Assembly (NCBI RefSeq): GCF_014697615.1
Contig: NZ_JACJSD010000004.1
Coordinates: forward strand, 62,001 to 126,000
Direction: 5' to 3'
DNA: 64,000 nt
Source of the DNA: Nostoc sp. FACHB-280
GTDB taxonomy: Bacteria > Cyanobacteriota > Cyanobacteriia > Cyanobacteriales > Nostocaceae
Every line of letters starts with the position of its first letter. Position 1 is the first letter of the stretch. The notes under the pieces were generated by a model. It did no database searches. It was not told where the DNA came from and saw nothing but the letters and a program-made list of their open reading frames with translations. Shown piece by piece: positions 26,860 to 34,828 of the stretch. A program made the translations under genes and the position numbers.

Positions 26860-27082
26860 AACTCCTGATTGCCGCTGTCATCGAGGGTGTTGAGAAGACT
26901 GTGCCACGCAAATCTCAACCAAGATATTTGACCAGCGACTTACCACTGTATTGAAGATCAAACTGGTTAAGTTTACCCCCACTGACAACTATTTGATTTG
27001 ATCCTACATTGATTTGGCAGCAATTGATAAGCCGAAATTGGCATTTACATAATTTTTTGTTGATAGTTGGGATCAGTAAAAA

Positions 27083-27805
27083 TCACCATTCTATTTGACT
27101 AGTTGCTACGATCAACAGTGGATGTAACCACCACAGTAGAGCAACAAAAATTGCTACTCCTAAATAAGCAGGGCGAATAAATTCTTGCCATTTGAGAGAT
27201 TGACGACCATCAATAATAGCTTGGAAGGGGATGATGGAAGTTCTTTGTTTGACAAGTTCAAAAGCTTCGCCGTAGCGTTGGGATAAGCGGCGATCGCCAT
27301 GCCAAACTCCAAATAAGTGATGTAATACTAATCCCAAAGATGTGACTAAGGTAAAGCTTGTCCCTAACCACAGAGTATGGGCGACACACCAAATAATTTG
27401 CCCTACCATCTGGGGATGACGGGTAATACGGATAATCCCAGTTTCATACAGATGAACTTGGGGCTTTTGAATAGCAGCAATTTCTAGTAGATTGAAGGTG
27501 GCAGGATACAAAAACAAAAACGAAATTGCTGACAACACCCAAACTACAGCTTGTATTCCTGGTACTCCTTGTACCTGCCAGATTTGCCAGCCATCATAAC
27601 GGTGGTTAAAAAAGTAAATAATTAGGATGACAGCCAACGGTAAACTAACTAATGCAAACAAAATGCGATAAAGCCTTGCTCCTATGCGCTTCTCAGCCAA
27701 TGGACGTAGAGCAGCCCCGCCACTGTGGGCGATCGCAAAAGCAAATTGTAACCCCAACATGACAAAATGACTGGGAGTAAACAAAGGATTAGGCATCGTA
27801 GACAT
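27083..27805 (-). CDS. 15-cis-zeta-carotene isomerase (Z-ISO, NnrU family)
   Basis: The 240-residue polytopic membrane protein follows the plant Z-ISO sequence closely: AIAHSGGAALRPLAEKRIG, VSLPLAVILIIYFFNHRYDG, ITRHPQMVGQIIWCVAHTLW, and HHLFGVWHGDRRLSQRYGE. Z-ISO uses heme b held by conserved His residues to isomerise the 15-cis bond of zeta-carotene in carotenoid synthesis. The relevant His residues (in IAHSGG, TRHPQ, VAHTLW and LHHLFG) are present. It is divergent from the rbcR gene; the shared spacer (27806-28012) must hold both promoters. The related NnrU of denitrifiers is less similar. Confidence 0.88.
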   Translation of the reverse strand: MSTMPNPLFTPSHFVMLGLQFAFAIAHSGGAALRPLAEKRIGARLYRILFALVSLPLAVILIIYFFNHRYDGWQIWQVQGVPGIQAVVWVLSAISFLFLYPATFNLLEIAAIQKPQVHLYETGIIRITRHPQMVGQIIWCVAHTLWLGTSFTLVTSLGLVLHHLFGVWHGDRRLSQRYGEAFELVKQRTSIIPFQAIIDGRQSLKWQEFIRPAYLGVAIFVALLWWLHPLLIVATSQIEW

Positions 27806-28012
27806 GGGTGAAGTTATTTAAACAAAAGTTAATACAGTACAACCAATAACACAAAGTATTCAACAGGGGACTTGCGCGAAGATGCAGTAGTACTGTTTTT
27901 TTCGAGTCAAGTCTTCCGATTTGAAGATGCAATAAATCATTTCTTACTTTTTGGTGATCAAAGCCGATGTATTGCCAAAGCTGCTCCTTTCAAAGTTTGT
28001 GGGTTGAACCTT

Positions 28013-29026
28013 ATGTCTGACCTTCCTTTCACTTTAGATCAGTTACGTATCCTGAAAGCGATCGCACAAGAAGGGAGCTTCAAGCGTGCCGCTGATAGTC
28101 TTTATGTCTCCCAACCTGCCGTGAGTTTGCAAGTGCAGAACCTGGAACGGCAACTAGATGTCCCTTTATTTGACCGTGGTGGCCGTCGCGCCCAATTAAC
28201 CGAAGCTGGACATCTACTTTTAAGTTACGGCGAAAAAATCCTCAGTCTGTGTCAAGAAACTTGCCGCGCTATTGAGGATTTACAAAATCTCCAAGGTGGT
28301 ACTTTAATTGTCGGTGCTTCCCAAACCACCGGGACTTATTTATTACCACGGATGATTGGGATGTTTCGCCAAAAATATCCCGATGTGGCAGTGCAACTGC
28401 ATGTCCACTCAACTCGCCGGACTGCTTGGAGTGTCGCCAATGGCCAAGTTGATTTAGCCATCATTGGCGGGGAAATTCCTGGCGAATTAGCCGAATCTTT
28501 GGAAATTATTCCTTACGCTGAAGATGAACTGGCCCTGATTCTGCCAGTTTTCCATCCTTTTGCTAAACTGGACACAATTCAAAAAGACGACCTATATAAA
28601 TTACAATTCATCGCCCTAGATTCCCAATCAACTATTCGCAAAGTCATCGATCAAGTCCTAGCACGCTGCGAGATTGATACCAGACGTTTCAAAATCGAAA
28701 TGGAACTCAATTCCATCGAAGCCATCAAAAATGCCGTGCAATCAGGCTTAGGAGCGGCTTTCGTCTCGACATCCGCGATCGCCAAAGAACTCCAAATGGG
28801 TGTACTTCACTGCGCCCCAATTGAAGGTGTAATCGTCAAACGCACACTCTGGCTGATTTTTAATCCCAACCGATATAGATCCAAAGCCGCAGAGGCATTC
28901 AGCCAGGAAATCTTACCCCAGTTTGCTACTCCAGGATGGAACCAAGACCTGATAAAATTGTCACAAAAAAAACTAGTCGTAAATACATTCGATGTAGCAA
29001 CACCCAGTTCCTCTGACGAGGGCTGA
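28013..29026 (+). CDS. rbcR: LysR-type regulator of carbon metabolism (RbcR/PacR)
   Basis: I start at the ATG at 28013 ([19 protein letters not shown]); the frame is open about 140 bases further upstream but that part has no family likeness. The 337-residue product has an N-terminal winged helix-turn-helix ([20 protein letters not shown]) and a two-lobed effector domain with [18 protein letters not shown]. This is the RbcR type, called PacR in Anabaena, which controls genes of carbon assimilation and photosynthesis. From memory, in Anabaena PCC 7120 the gene neighbours devH, ndhF and ndhD, as here. Confidence 0.88.
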   Translation: MSDLPFTLDQLRILKAIAQEGSFKRAADSLYVSQPAVSLQVQNLERQLDVPLFDRGGRRAQLTEAGHLLLSYGEKILSLCQETCRAIEDLQNLQGGTLIVGASQTTGTYLLPRMIGMFRQKYPDVAVQLHVHSTRRTAWSVANGQVDLAIIGGEIPGELAESLEIIPYAEDELALILPVFHPFAKLDTIQKDDLYKLQFIALDSQSTIRKVIDQVLARCEIDTRRFKIEMELNSIEAIKNAVQSGLGAAFVSTSAIAKELQMGVLHCAPIEGVIVKRTLWLIFNPNRYRSKAAEAFSQEILPQFATPGWNQDLIKLSQKKLVVNTFDVATPSSSDEG

Positions 29027-29030
29027 TACT

Positions 29031-29105
29031 TGTCAATAGTCAATAGTCATTAGTTAAGGGCTACAGGCTATTGACTATTAACTGTGGACTATTGACTAAA
29101 AACTA
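29031..29105. repeat. Heptamer-type repeat with inverted halves
   Basis: TCAATAG repeated three to four times at 29034-29054 and its complement (CTATTGA) at 29070-29097 can fold on each other. It fills the whole spacer between rbcR and the kinase gene and may end the rbcR transcript. Confidence 0.6.
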
Positions 29106-29107
29106 AC

Positions 29108-30469
29108 ATGGAAGCTTACTGCACTCGTCCACGCTGCCCCCGCCCGAAAAACTACTTTGCCGACTTAGATGATGTGTCAACCCTCAAAACAGCGCAGCAA
29201 AAATATTGCGCTACCTGTGGTATGCCACTCATTCTTGATGGGAGATATATGTCTACCAAACTACTGGGTCGGGGAGGATTTGCCTCTGCCTTTCTCGCAC
29301 GCGATCGCCGCATTCCAGGGATTCGTGCCTGTGTAGTCAAACAGTTCCAACCCGCGGGAGACATTAGTGCTAATCAACTACGCATCGCCCAGCAATTATT
29401 TGAAAGAGAAGCAGATGTCTTAGCCGAAATTGGCCGAGAACACGAACAAATCCCAGAACTCTACGCTTTTTTCCAAATTACTGTTCCTAGTTTTACCCAA
29501 CCCAATCAAGAAGAACAGTTTTTTTACTTAGTCCAAGAATATATTGATGGTCTGAATCTTGAGGAAGAATTAACCCAAAAAGGGAAATTTTCGGAAGCCG
29601 AAATTTTATATATGTTGCAGGAAATTCTCAAAATCCTCAAGTTTGTTCATGATAAAAGTATTATTCATCGAGATATCAAGCCATCAAATATTATGCGCCG
29701 CCAAGATGGGAAATTATTTCTCTTAGATTTTGGCGCAGTCAAGCAAGTTACCAATGTGGCATCAGGAACAGTCGCCTCATCAACGGGAATTTATTCCGCC
29801 GGATTTGCCCCCCCAGAACAAATGACAGGAAATCAAGTATTTCCCTGTACAGATTTATATGCTTTAGCGGTGACTGCTGTGACTTTACTCACCGGTCAAC
29901 CAGCCCCCCAGTTATTCGATCCGCTAATTAATCAGTGGACTTGGCGATCGCATGTGGACATTGACCCCCACCTTGCTAATACTTTAGATAAAATGCTGTT
30001 GCCTGCGGTCAGTCAACGTTTTCAATCAGCCGAAGAAGTACTGAAAGAACTGTTTCCGCAGTTCATCCCTCCAACTACACTCACAAACACACCAACTCAA
30101 CCGCCAGTTATACAGCCACCTGCTAGTTTTTCTACCACAGATTTATTATCAGGAGCTGCTGTGAGCGGTTTTGAAGGTGCATTGATAGCGATCGCTCTAT
30201 CTAGTTTGATATCACCCATGATCGCTTTCATTATTACCATCGTGATTTTGAGTGTGATAATTTTTGCTCAAACTCGACGCTGGATTAAAACCACAAATTT
30301 ATTGATTGTGGCAACAATTACCTTTGCGATCGTTCTTTTTGTTCCTTCCTTGCAGGCAGGAATGGATATTCAACAAATAGTAATATTAGGAATTGCTGGC
30401 AGTTTAGTAGCTATTGCCGTAACAGCACTATTTAAACTTATATATAAATTATTATCTATGATGTTTTAA
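29108..30469 (+). CDS. Membrane-anchored Ser/Thr protein kinase with N-terminal four-Cys zinc ribbon
   Basis: The 453-residue product starts with a zinc-ribbon-like stretch (Cys5, Cys10, Cys34, Cys37), then a Hanks-type kinase: glycine loop LLGRGGFASAF, catalytic Lys in ACVVKQF, catalytic loop IIHRDIKPSNI, DFG in LLDFGAVKQV, and FAPPEQ. A Pro/Thr-rich linker and about four membrane spans (residues 345-450) end the protein. It is a typical cyanobacterial Spk-like kinase. The neighbour downstream encodes a phosphate-binding protein, so the pair may link phosphate status to protein phosphorylation, which is inference. Confidence 0.9.
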   Translation: MEAYCTRPRCPRPKNYFADLDDVSTLKTAQQKYCATCGMPLILDGRYMSTKLLGRGGFASAFLARDRRIPGIRACVVKQFQPAGDISANQLRIAQQLFEREADVLAEIGREHEQIPELYAFFQITVPSFTQPNQEEQFFYLVQEYIDGLNLEEELTQKGKFSEAEILYMLQEILKILKFVHDKSIIHRDIKPSNIMRRQDGKLFLLDFGAVKQVTNVASGTVASSTGIYSAGFAPPEQMTGNQVFPCTDLYALAVTAVTLLTGQPAPQLFDPLINQWTWRSHVDIDPHLANTLDKMLLPAVSQRFQSAEEVLKELFPQFIPPTTLTNTPTQPPVIQPPASFSTTDLLSGAAVSGFEGALIAIALSSLISPMIAFIITIVILSVIIFAQTRRWIKTTNLLIVATITFAIVLFVPSLQAGMDIQQIVILGIAGSLVAIAVTALFKLIYKLLSMMF

Positions 30470-30581
30470 ATAAAACATCATAAAATGCTATATTTTTGTC
30501 TCAACCAGTAATTTCAGGAATCTAATTTCAGTACTGTGTATCATATTTCGTACTAATAAAATTGCAACTAGGAAATTAGAG

Positions 30582-30611
30582 TTTAATCAAACTTTAACCT
30601 AGAGTTACCCA
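30582..30611 (+). promoter_or_regulatory. Predicted Pho box (SphR operator)
   Basis: Three 8-mers TTTAATCA, TTTAACCT and GTTACCCA occur with exact 11-base spacing, matching the cyanobacterial Pho box (repeats near CTTAACCT separated by three bases). A TAAAAT element at 30612-30617 could be the -10. The box abuts the ATG at 30616, which favours translation from the later ATG at 30658. Confidence 0.65.
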
Positions 30612-30615
30612 TAAA

Positions 30616-31692
30616 ATGAGAAATTACTTTCAGGGTAAGAAAACTACGCCACCAACTATGACACAACAACATAGAACTAACGAAACTAAAGTTTTGGTTC
30701 TAACACTAGCAATCACCTTGGGACTAGTAGGTGGTTTGTTGTGGTGGTTTTCTCACAGCTATGGCATCAAAGGCAGTTATCTCACTAGAGCCAGGGTAGA
30801 AACGCCAAATACTGATACCTTCTCGCAAATACCCGATGTACCCACGGGGTTATTTAGTTATGGGGGTAGTACAACTTGGGCTCCAATTCGCCAGCAGGTA
30901 GACTCAGCCGTAGCTATTGTCTGGCCCAAATTTCAACTACGTTACACCGAGCCGATAGAAGCTGCACCCGGTTCTGGAACTGGAATTAAGATGCTGCTGG
31001 GTAATCAGTTAGCATTTGCTCAGTCTTCCCGTGCTGTGAAGCCAGAAGAAAATGAACAGGCAAAAAAACTAGGGTTTGCCCTCAAAGAAATACCTGTAGC
31101 AATTGATGGAATTGCGATCGCAGTTCATCCGAACCTCAACCTTCCTGGCTTAACCCTCACCCAGCTAAAAGACATCTACACAGGTAAAGTTAATAATTGG
31201 GAACAGTTAGGCGGGCCAAAATTACCCATAACCCCATATTCTCGCCGTCCAGAAGATAGTGGCACCATTGAGTTTTTTGATGAAAACGTCCTAGGTGGAG
31301 AAAAATTTGCTACCAACGTCCAATTTATCGACACTACAACTAACGCCTTAAAAGAAGTAGCCAAAAATCCTGGTGCAATTTACTATGCTTCCGCACCAGA
31401 GGTAATTGGACAATGCAGTATCAAAGCCTTACCTCTAGGTAAACAGCCAGACAAATTTGTAGAACCTTACAAAAAACCTTATATTCCCTTAGATAAATGT
31501 CCGCAACAGCGTAATCAACTGAATACAGAGGCATTTCAAACTGGCGAATATCCCATCACCCGACGTTTATTTGTCATTGTCAAACAAAATGGACAAACAG
31601 ATCAGCAAGCAGGTGAAGCTTACGCCAACTTGTTACTGACAGATCAAGGACAAGAATTAATTGCTAAAGCTGGATTTGTGAGACTGCGCTAA
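30616..31692 (+). CDS. PstS/SphX-like phosphate-binding protein
   Basis: The 358-residue frame begins at an ATG at 30616, but the Pho box ends only four bases before, so initiation at ATG 30658 (MTQQHRTNETK, 344 residues) is plausible. One membrane anchor (VLVLTLAITLGLVGGLLWWF) is followed by a periplasmic PBP2 fold: FSYGGSTTWAPIR, APGSGTGIKMLL, QSSRAVKPEE, PYSRRPEDSGTIEFF. These loops match the phosphate-binding residues of SphX/PstS. No pstC/A/B genes are adjacent, so it may be a stand-alone binding protein like SphX. The upstream kinase is on the same strand, 146 bases away. Confidence 0.85.
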   Translation: MRNYFQGKKTTPPTMTQQHRTNETKVLVLTLAITLGLVGGLLWWFSHSYGIKGSYLTRARVETPNTDTFSQIPDVPTGLFSYGGSTTWAPIRQQVDSAVAIVWPKFQLRYTEPIEAAPGSGTGIKMLLGNQLAFAQSSRAVKPEENEQAKKLGFALKEIPVAIDGIAIAVHPNLNLPGLTLTQLKDIYTGKVNNWEQLGGPKLPITPYSRRPEDSGTIEFFDENVLGGEKFATNVQFIDTTTNALKEVAKNPGAIYYASAPEVIGQCSIKALPLGKQPDKFVEPYKKPYIPLDKCPQQRNQLNTEAFQTGEYPITRRLFVIVKQNGQTDQQAGEAYANLLLTDQGQELIAKAGFVRLR

Positions 31693-31798
31693 TCATGACC
31701 ACCTACTGGTCTGTGAAGACTGGATATAGGTGTAAAAGGGTATGGTGTGAAGGGTTTTGAACATATATACCCCTATACTCTTTCCCAAACCATCTCAC

Positions 31799-31922
31799 TA
31801 GACCTCTTGCATAAATCAGATTATGCCTACTAAACAAGCGAATTTTCTGTAACTCTTTGCGCCTTTGCGCCTTTGCGTGAGACCTAAAATTCGTGTTTTA
31901 TAACATTCGTGCAAGAGGTCTA
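31799..31922. mobile_element. MITE-like element with 13-bp perfect terminal inverted repeats
   Basis: Ends TAGACCTCTTGCA and TGCAAGAGGTCTA are exactly complementary and bound a 124-base element without coding capacity. The interior TTTGCGCCTTTGCGCCTTTGCG resembles the core of the 43378-43470 family. No clear target duplication is visible. Confidence 0.75.
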
Positions 31923-31953
31923 CTGTGTAAGGTAAAAATGGCATAAAAATGGC

Positions 31954-31981
31954 AATTGGAGCCTAGGGTTAGGCTCCAATT
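31954..31981. repeat. 12-bp perfect hairpin
   Basis: AATTGGAGCCTA pairs with TAGGCTCCAATT around a 4-base loop. It is in the gene-free stretch 31693-32453, which also has a CCTTTGTGA/TCACAAAGG inverted pair at 32253-32294 followed by TCTTTTTAT. No protein gene is visible in that interval. Confidence 0.6.
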
Positions 31982-32453
31982 CTGTGAATTAATTAACCGT
32001 ATTTTCACTGCACCACTGATAACAACAAGGCAGACAATAGCACTGAACTAGTCTAGGGTAATCAATACTTTCGACTCTAATTGTGAGTTTTTTAGACCAC
32101 CCAAACTTCATTGAAAGTTGGCTGATATTTATGACTGGAATCTACTACACTTTTGCCTTAAACAAGGATTATCTTGACTGTTTAACTTAGTTCCTGTGAT
32201 TGGCAGGCAAAAAAAATCATAAATTAGTTCTCTACCAAGAACTGTTATTTTTCCTTTGTGAATATCCTGTCTAAGAAAAAACTTCTCACAAAGGTCTTTT
32301 TATCCAGAAAACACCCGATTACGCACAATCTGTTTGTGGTGGTCAAACAGATTGGTCAAACACAACAGTAAGGAGGTGTTGCTGCGCCAACTTACTGATG
32401 ACTGATCGGGATCAAGTTCTGATAGATGCCATTACAGGAACTCTAATAGCGTC

Positions 32454-33212
32454 TTAGCTTGCTCTATTAATCGACTCTGCTGGCAAGCAAATGAGATTAT
32501 CTCCTTGAGTGAGGATTAAACCTCTTTGACGCAATTTACCCATTAAGCGGGTCACAGTTACACGGGTAGAGCCGATCGCACTACCAATTTGGGCATGAGT
32601 AAGAGGGAAAGGCAAACAATAGCCACGAATCACATCGGGATCAGTTTCGCTCATAGCGGGTTCGCCATATTCCTCAATTAACAAGGTGAGGAATCCTAGT
32701 AGGCGGTCAATTGTGCGCCGCTGACCCAAGGCACTCAGCCACAACAATTTACGCTGATGCTGATACCTAAAGGCATCCATAACCTCGCGCCGGAAGTGAG
32801 GCCAGTTATCTAAATCATGCCAGTACATCCACAGCACCGCAGTTTGGTCAACATGAGCGTATGCCTGGAGAGTGAATGGTGACTGAGCCACAATTTCAAA
32901 TGGTTGTCCTGCTCCCACAAAACCCAAGAAGGCTTCTTCTGGAGTTCTGTTAATGCGTCGAGATGTTAACTGACTGGCAGTAGCACTCACTTGAGCGGTA
33001 CCCACCATACGGATCGCACCTCTTTGCACCAAATACAGCAAACCAGGTCTAGCTGGAATGCGCTCATCTTTGCTAAAGGTGCGGCAACGATAGTGTTCTT
33101 GAGCCCAATCAAGAATACGTTGCCAAGTCAAAAAGGGGCGTGATGCCTCAGAAAAGGAGGATGGAGATTGCATAGGTAACAAAGAGCGTTCGGCTGAAGA
33201 CAAAGACGTCAT
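32454..33212 (-). CDS. devH: Crp/Fnr-family regulator, DevH-like
   Basis: The 252-residue product has a cyclic-nucleotide-binding-like beta domain (GLLYLVQRGAIRMVG, FLGFVGAGQPFEIVAQSPF) and a C-terminal Crp helix-turn-helix (LTHAQIGSAIGSTRVTVTRLMGKLRQRG). It is distinct from NtcA in length and N-terminus. I name it DevH from general likeness and from synteny: in Anabaena PCC 7120, as I remember, devH lies next to and convergent with the LysR gene all3953, and here it is convergent with rbcR. DevH is needed for functional heterocysts (envelope glycolipids) and depends on NtcA. A GTAN8TAC site lies 128 bases upstream, consistent with that. Confidence 0.75.
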   Translation of the reverse strand: MTSLSSAERSLLPMQSPSSFSEASRPFLTWQRILDWAQEHYRCRTFSKDERIPARPGLLYLVQRGAIRMVGTAQVSATASQLTSRRINRTPEEAFLGFVGAGQPFEIVAQSPFTLQAYAHVDQTAVLWMYWHDLDNWPHFRREVMDAFRYQHQRKLLWLSALGQRRTIDRLLGFLTLLIEEYGEPAMSETDPDVIRGYCLPFPLTHAQIGSAIGSTRVTVTRLMGKLRQRGLILTQGDNLICLPAESINRAS

Positions 33213-33339
33213 AAAACAAGGTGCAAGGAGTGTCTTTGTGTTGACGGGTAGGCTTAACGCCTAACAGCGCCAGCCATCCAAAGAGTAGAGAGCAATTTAG
33301 CGCCTACTCTTTTGTTATACTTCTTACTGTACAATGATG

Positions 33340-33353
33340 GTAGTAAAGTTTAC
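33340..33353. promoter_or_regulatory. NtcA-type site GTAN8TAC
   Basis: GTA GTAAAGTT TAC matches the NtcA consensus exactly. It lies 128 bases upstream of the devH-like start and 132 bases upstream of the divergent gene at 33485. On the minus strand a TATAAC element occurs about 20 bases further, near the usual 22-base spacing. Confidence 0.6.
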
Positions 33354-33484
33354 TTACTATTCATAGAATATTTATTAAATTTTATGGTCTTCTCATTTTT
33401 CTTTATATAGATAAAACTTATATCTAAAGGAAGATGACAAGCCATTGTTAAAGAAATAATTAAAAGCCGTTCTTATCAGATTAA

Positions 33485-34363
33485 GTGGATTATAGGCTTA
33501 TAGCAAGCAGTTACTCATCAATTAAGCAGCTAACAAATGCTTTGTTACGGGAGGCACTCAGTGATATTGCTAGTGCAGAAAATATACAATTCAAAGAATT
33601 AAAAAAAAATCATCTATATAAAGATAGAGATAATAAAAAAATCTTGTATATCTCAGGAGTGGCACAGCAGTTGGCAAAATCTCATAATTGCACTGCTATG
33701 GATATAGCTAATACTCTTGTCCCTAAATTATTGGCGACCAGTGGCGACGTTTTTATAGTTAAAATTGTTCCACCTGGTTGGATTTATTTTGAATTGAAAC
33801 CAACTTATTTGGCAAGTTGGCTACAAAGCTGGGTTATGGGAAGCAGAGAAAAACTTGGAAAGATGGGAACAGAAAACACAACTCCCAAATTTAACAATCA
33901 CAACCCATCCCAGATATTTGCTATTCAATACGCTTATGCAAGATGTTGTTCGTTACTCTTGCTTGGTCATCGTGAAAGATTAATAAAACTACGGGAACCT
34001 TTACCAGATACAAGCACAACGTTGTGGCAACCAGTATCTCAACAACCAATACCTTGGTTAAACCAAGACAACCAACTTTGGCTGTATCACTCCACAGAGA
34101 AGAATTTACTCGCTCAGTTAGTGCAGGTAGTGGACGACTTGGTATGTTCTGAGATTGATGATGCAATTCACTGGCAAAAAACCGCTTTGAAGTTGAGCCA
34201 GGCTTTTGAAAAATTGTGGTGTCAGTGTCGTATTTGGGGTGATGTAAAAATTAATTCACCGGAATTAGCTCAAGCTCGTTTGGGTTTGGTAATAGTAACC
34301 CAACATTTACTGAGATATTTACTAGTAGAAAAACTAGGAGTTGCTGCTTTGTGGGAGCTATGA
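33485..34363 (+). CDS. ArgRS-like protein without catalytic core (Add1 domain plus DALR domain)
   Basis: The start is a GTG at 33485. In the 292-residue product, residues about 50-110 (GVAQQLAKSHNCTAMDIANTLV, VPPGWIYFEL) resemble the N-terminal additional domain of arginyl-tRNA synthetase (compare AFQLAK...PREIA and GPGFINFFL). The C-terminal half ends LAQARLGLVIVTQHLLRYLL VEKLGV, like the DALR anticodon-binding domain. Between them there is no HIGH or KMSKS motif and no Rossmann fold, so it cannot aminoacylate. Two tRNA-contact domains without catalysis suggest a tRNA-binding or regulatory role. It is divergent from devH and shares the NtcA-type site region. Confidence 0.75.
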   Translation: MDYRLIASSYSSIKQLTNALLREALSDIASAENIQFKELKKNHLYKDRDNKKILYISGVAQQLAKSHNCTAMDIANTLVPKLLATSGDVFIVKIVPPGWIYFELKPTYLASWLQSWVMGSREKLGKMGTENTTPKFNNHNPSQIFAIQYAYARCCSLLLLGHRERLIKLREPLPDTSTTLWQPVSQQPIPWLNQDNQLWLYHSTEKNLLAQLVQVVDDLVCSEIDDAIHWQKTALKLSQAFEKLWCQCRIWGDVKINSPELAQARLGLVIVTQHLLRYLLVEKLGVAALWEL

Positions 34364-34694
34364 AACTGTAGTTTTGTAAGGAAGCTGCAACAAAGAAGGC
34401 AGGAGGCTGAATATTGAATTGATGAAAAAATCAATATACTGGATCAGACTTCTTTCCTACTCCTGTACGGCGGGTTAATGAAGAATTTTGTTTACCCACA
34501 GATTCATTGAGTAAACCCGCCTCTACCCATTCGCTATCTACACAACTAGATTCGGAAATCAAACCGGATTCCTAGAATTTATGGACGTTATAAAGTTGTA
34601 ATTTTAAGAAACAGCTACGCAATTTTGCGAGAAACGAGCGTGCTGTTCATCAGTATTGTTTCTGAGGAAAATATGACGGTTTTTATCATAGCTA

Positions 34695-34723
34695 TTGACT
34701 CGGAAAAGTAGTTCGACTATACT
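34695..34723 (+). promoter_or_regulatory. Consensus-like sigma70 promoter for candidate sRNA
   Basis: TTGACT (34695-34700) and TATACT (34718-34723) are separated by exactly 17 bases. Transcription should begin near 34730. No protein gene follows on this strand; a terminator hairpin does, 20 bases later. Confidence 0.7.
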
Positions 34724-34729
34724 TGCTGT

Positions 34730-34796
34730 TGTGTGAGGAGCGAACCAGCAAGAGCGCCGAGACGAAACACGGCCAGTCGTCGGCGCTCTTTCTGAT
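34730..34796 (+). ncRNA. Candidate small RNA of about 65 nt
   Basis: From the predicted start near 34730 the RNA would open with GUGUGAGGAGCGAACC and then fold into a strong hairpin, AAGAGCGCCGA (34750-34760) with TCGGCGCTCTT (34780-34790), followed by TCTGATTTC as a weak U-tract. The unpaired 5' part is the exact complement of CUCCUCACAC, the core of the conserved cyanobacterial sRNA Yfr1. Read on the opposite strand, that core would itself sit in the loop of a 7-bp stem (CTTGCTG/CAGCAAG), so a Yfr1-like RNA on the minus strand is an alternative. The strong promoter supports the + strand. Confidence 0.55.
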
Positions 34797-34828
34797 TTCA
34801 TAATGTAAAAAAGTTTAAACAGTTTGCT

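Noticed and set aside
34604-34801. 65-codon minus-strand frame over the candidate sRNA
   Set aside because: It runs through the terminator hairpin and has no family likeness; the promoter and hairpin on the + strand fit an RNA better.
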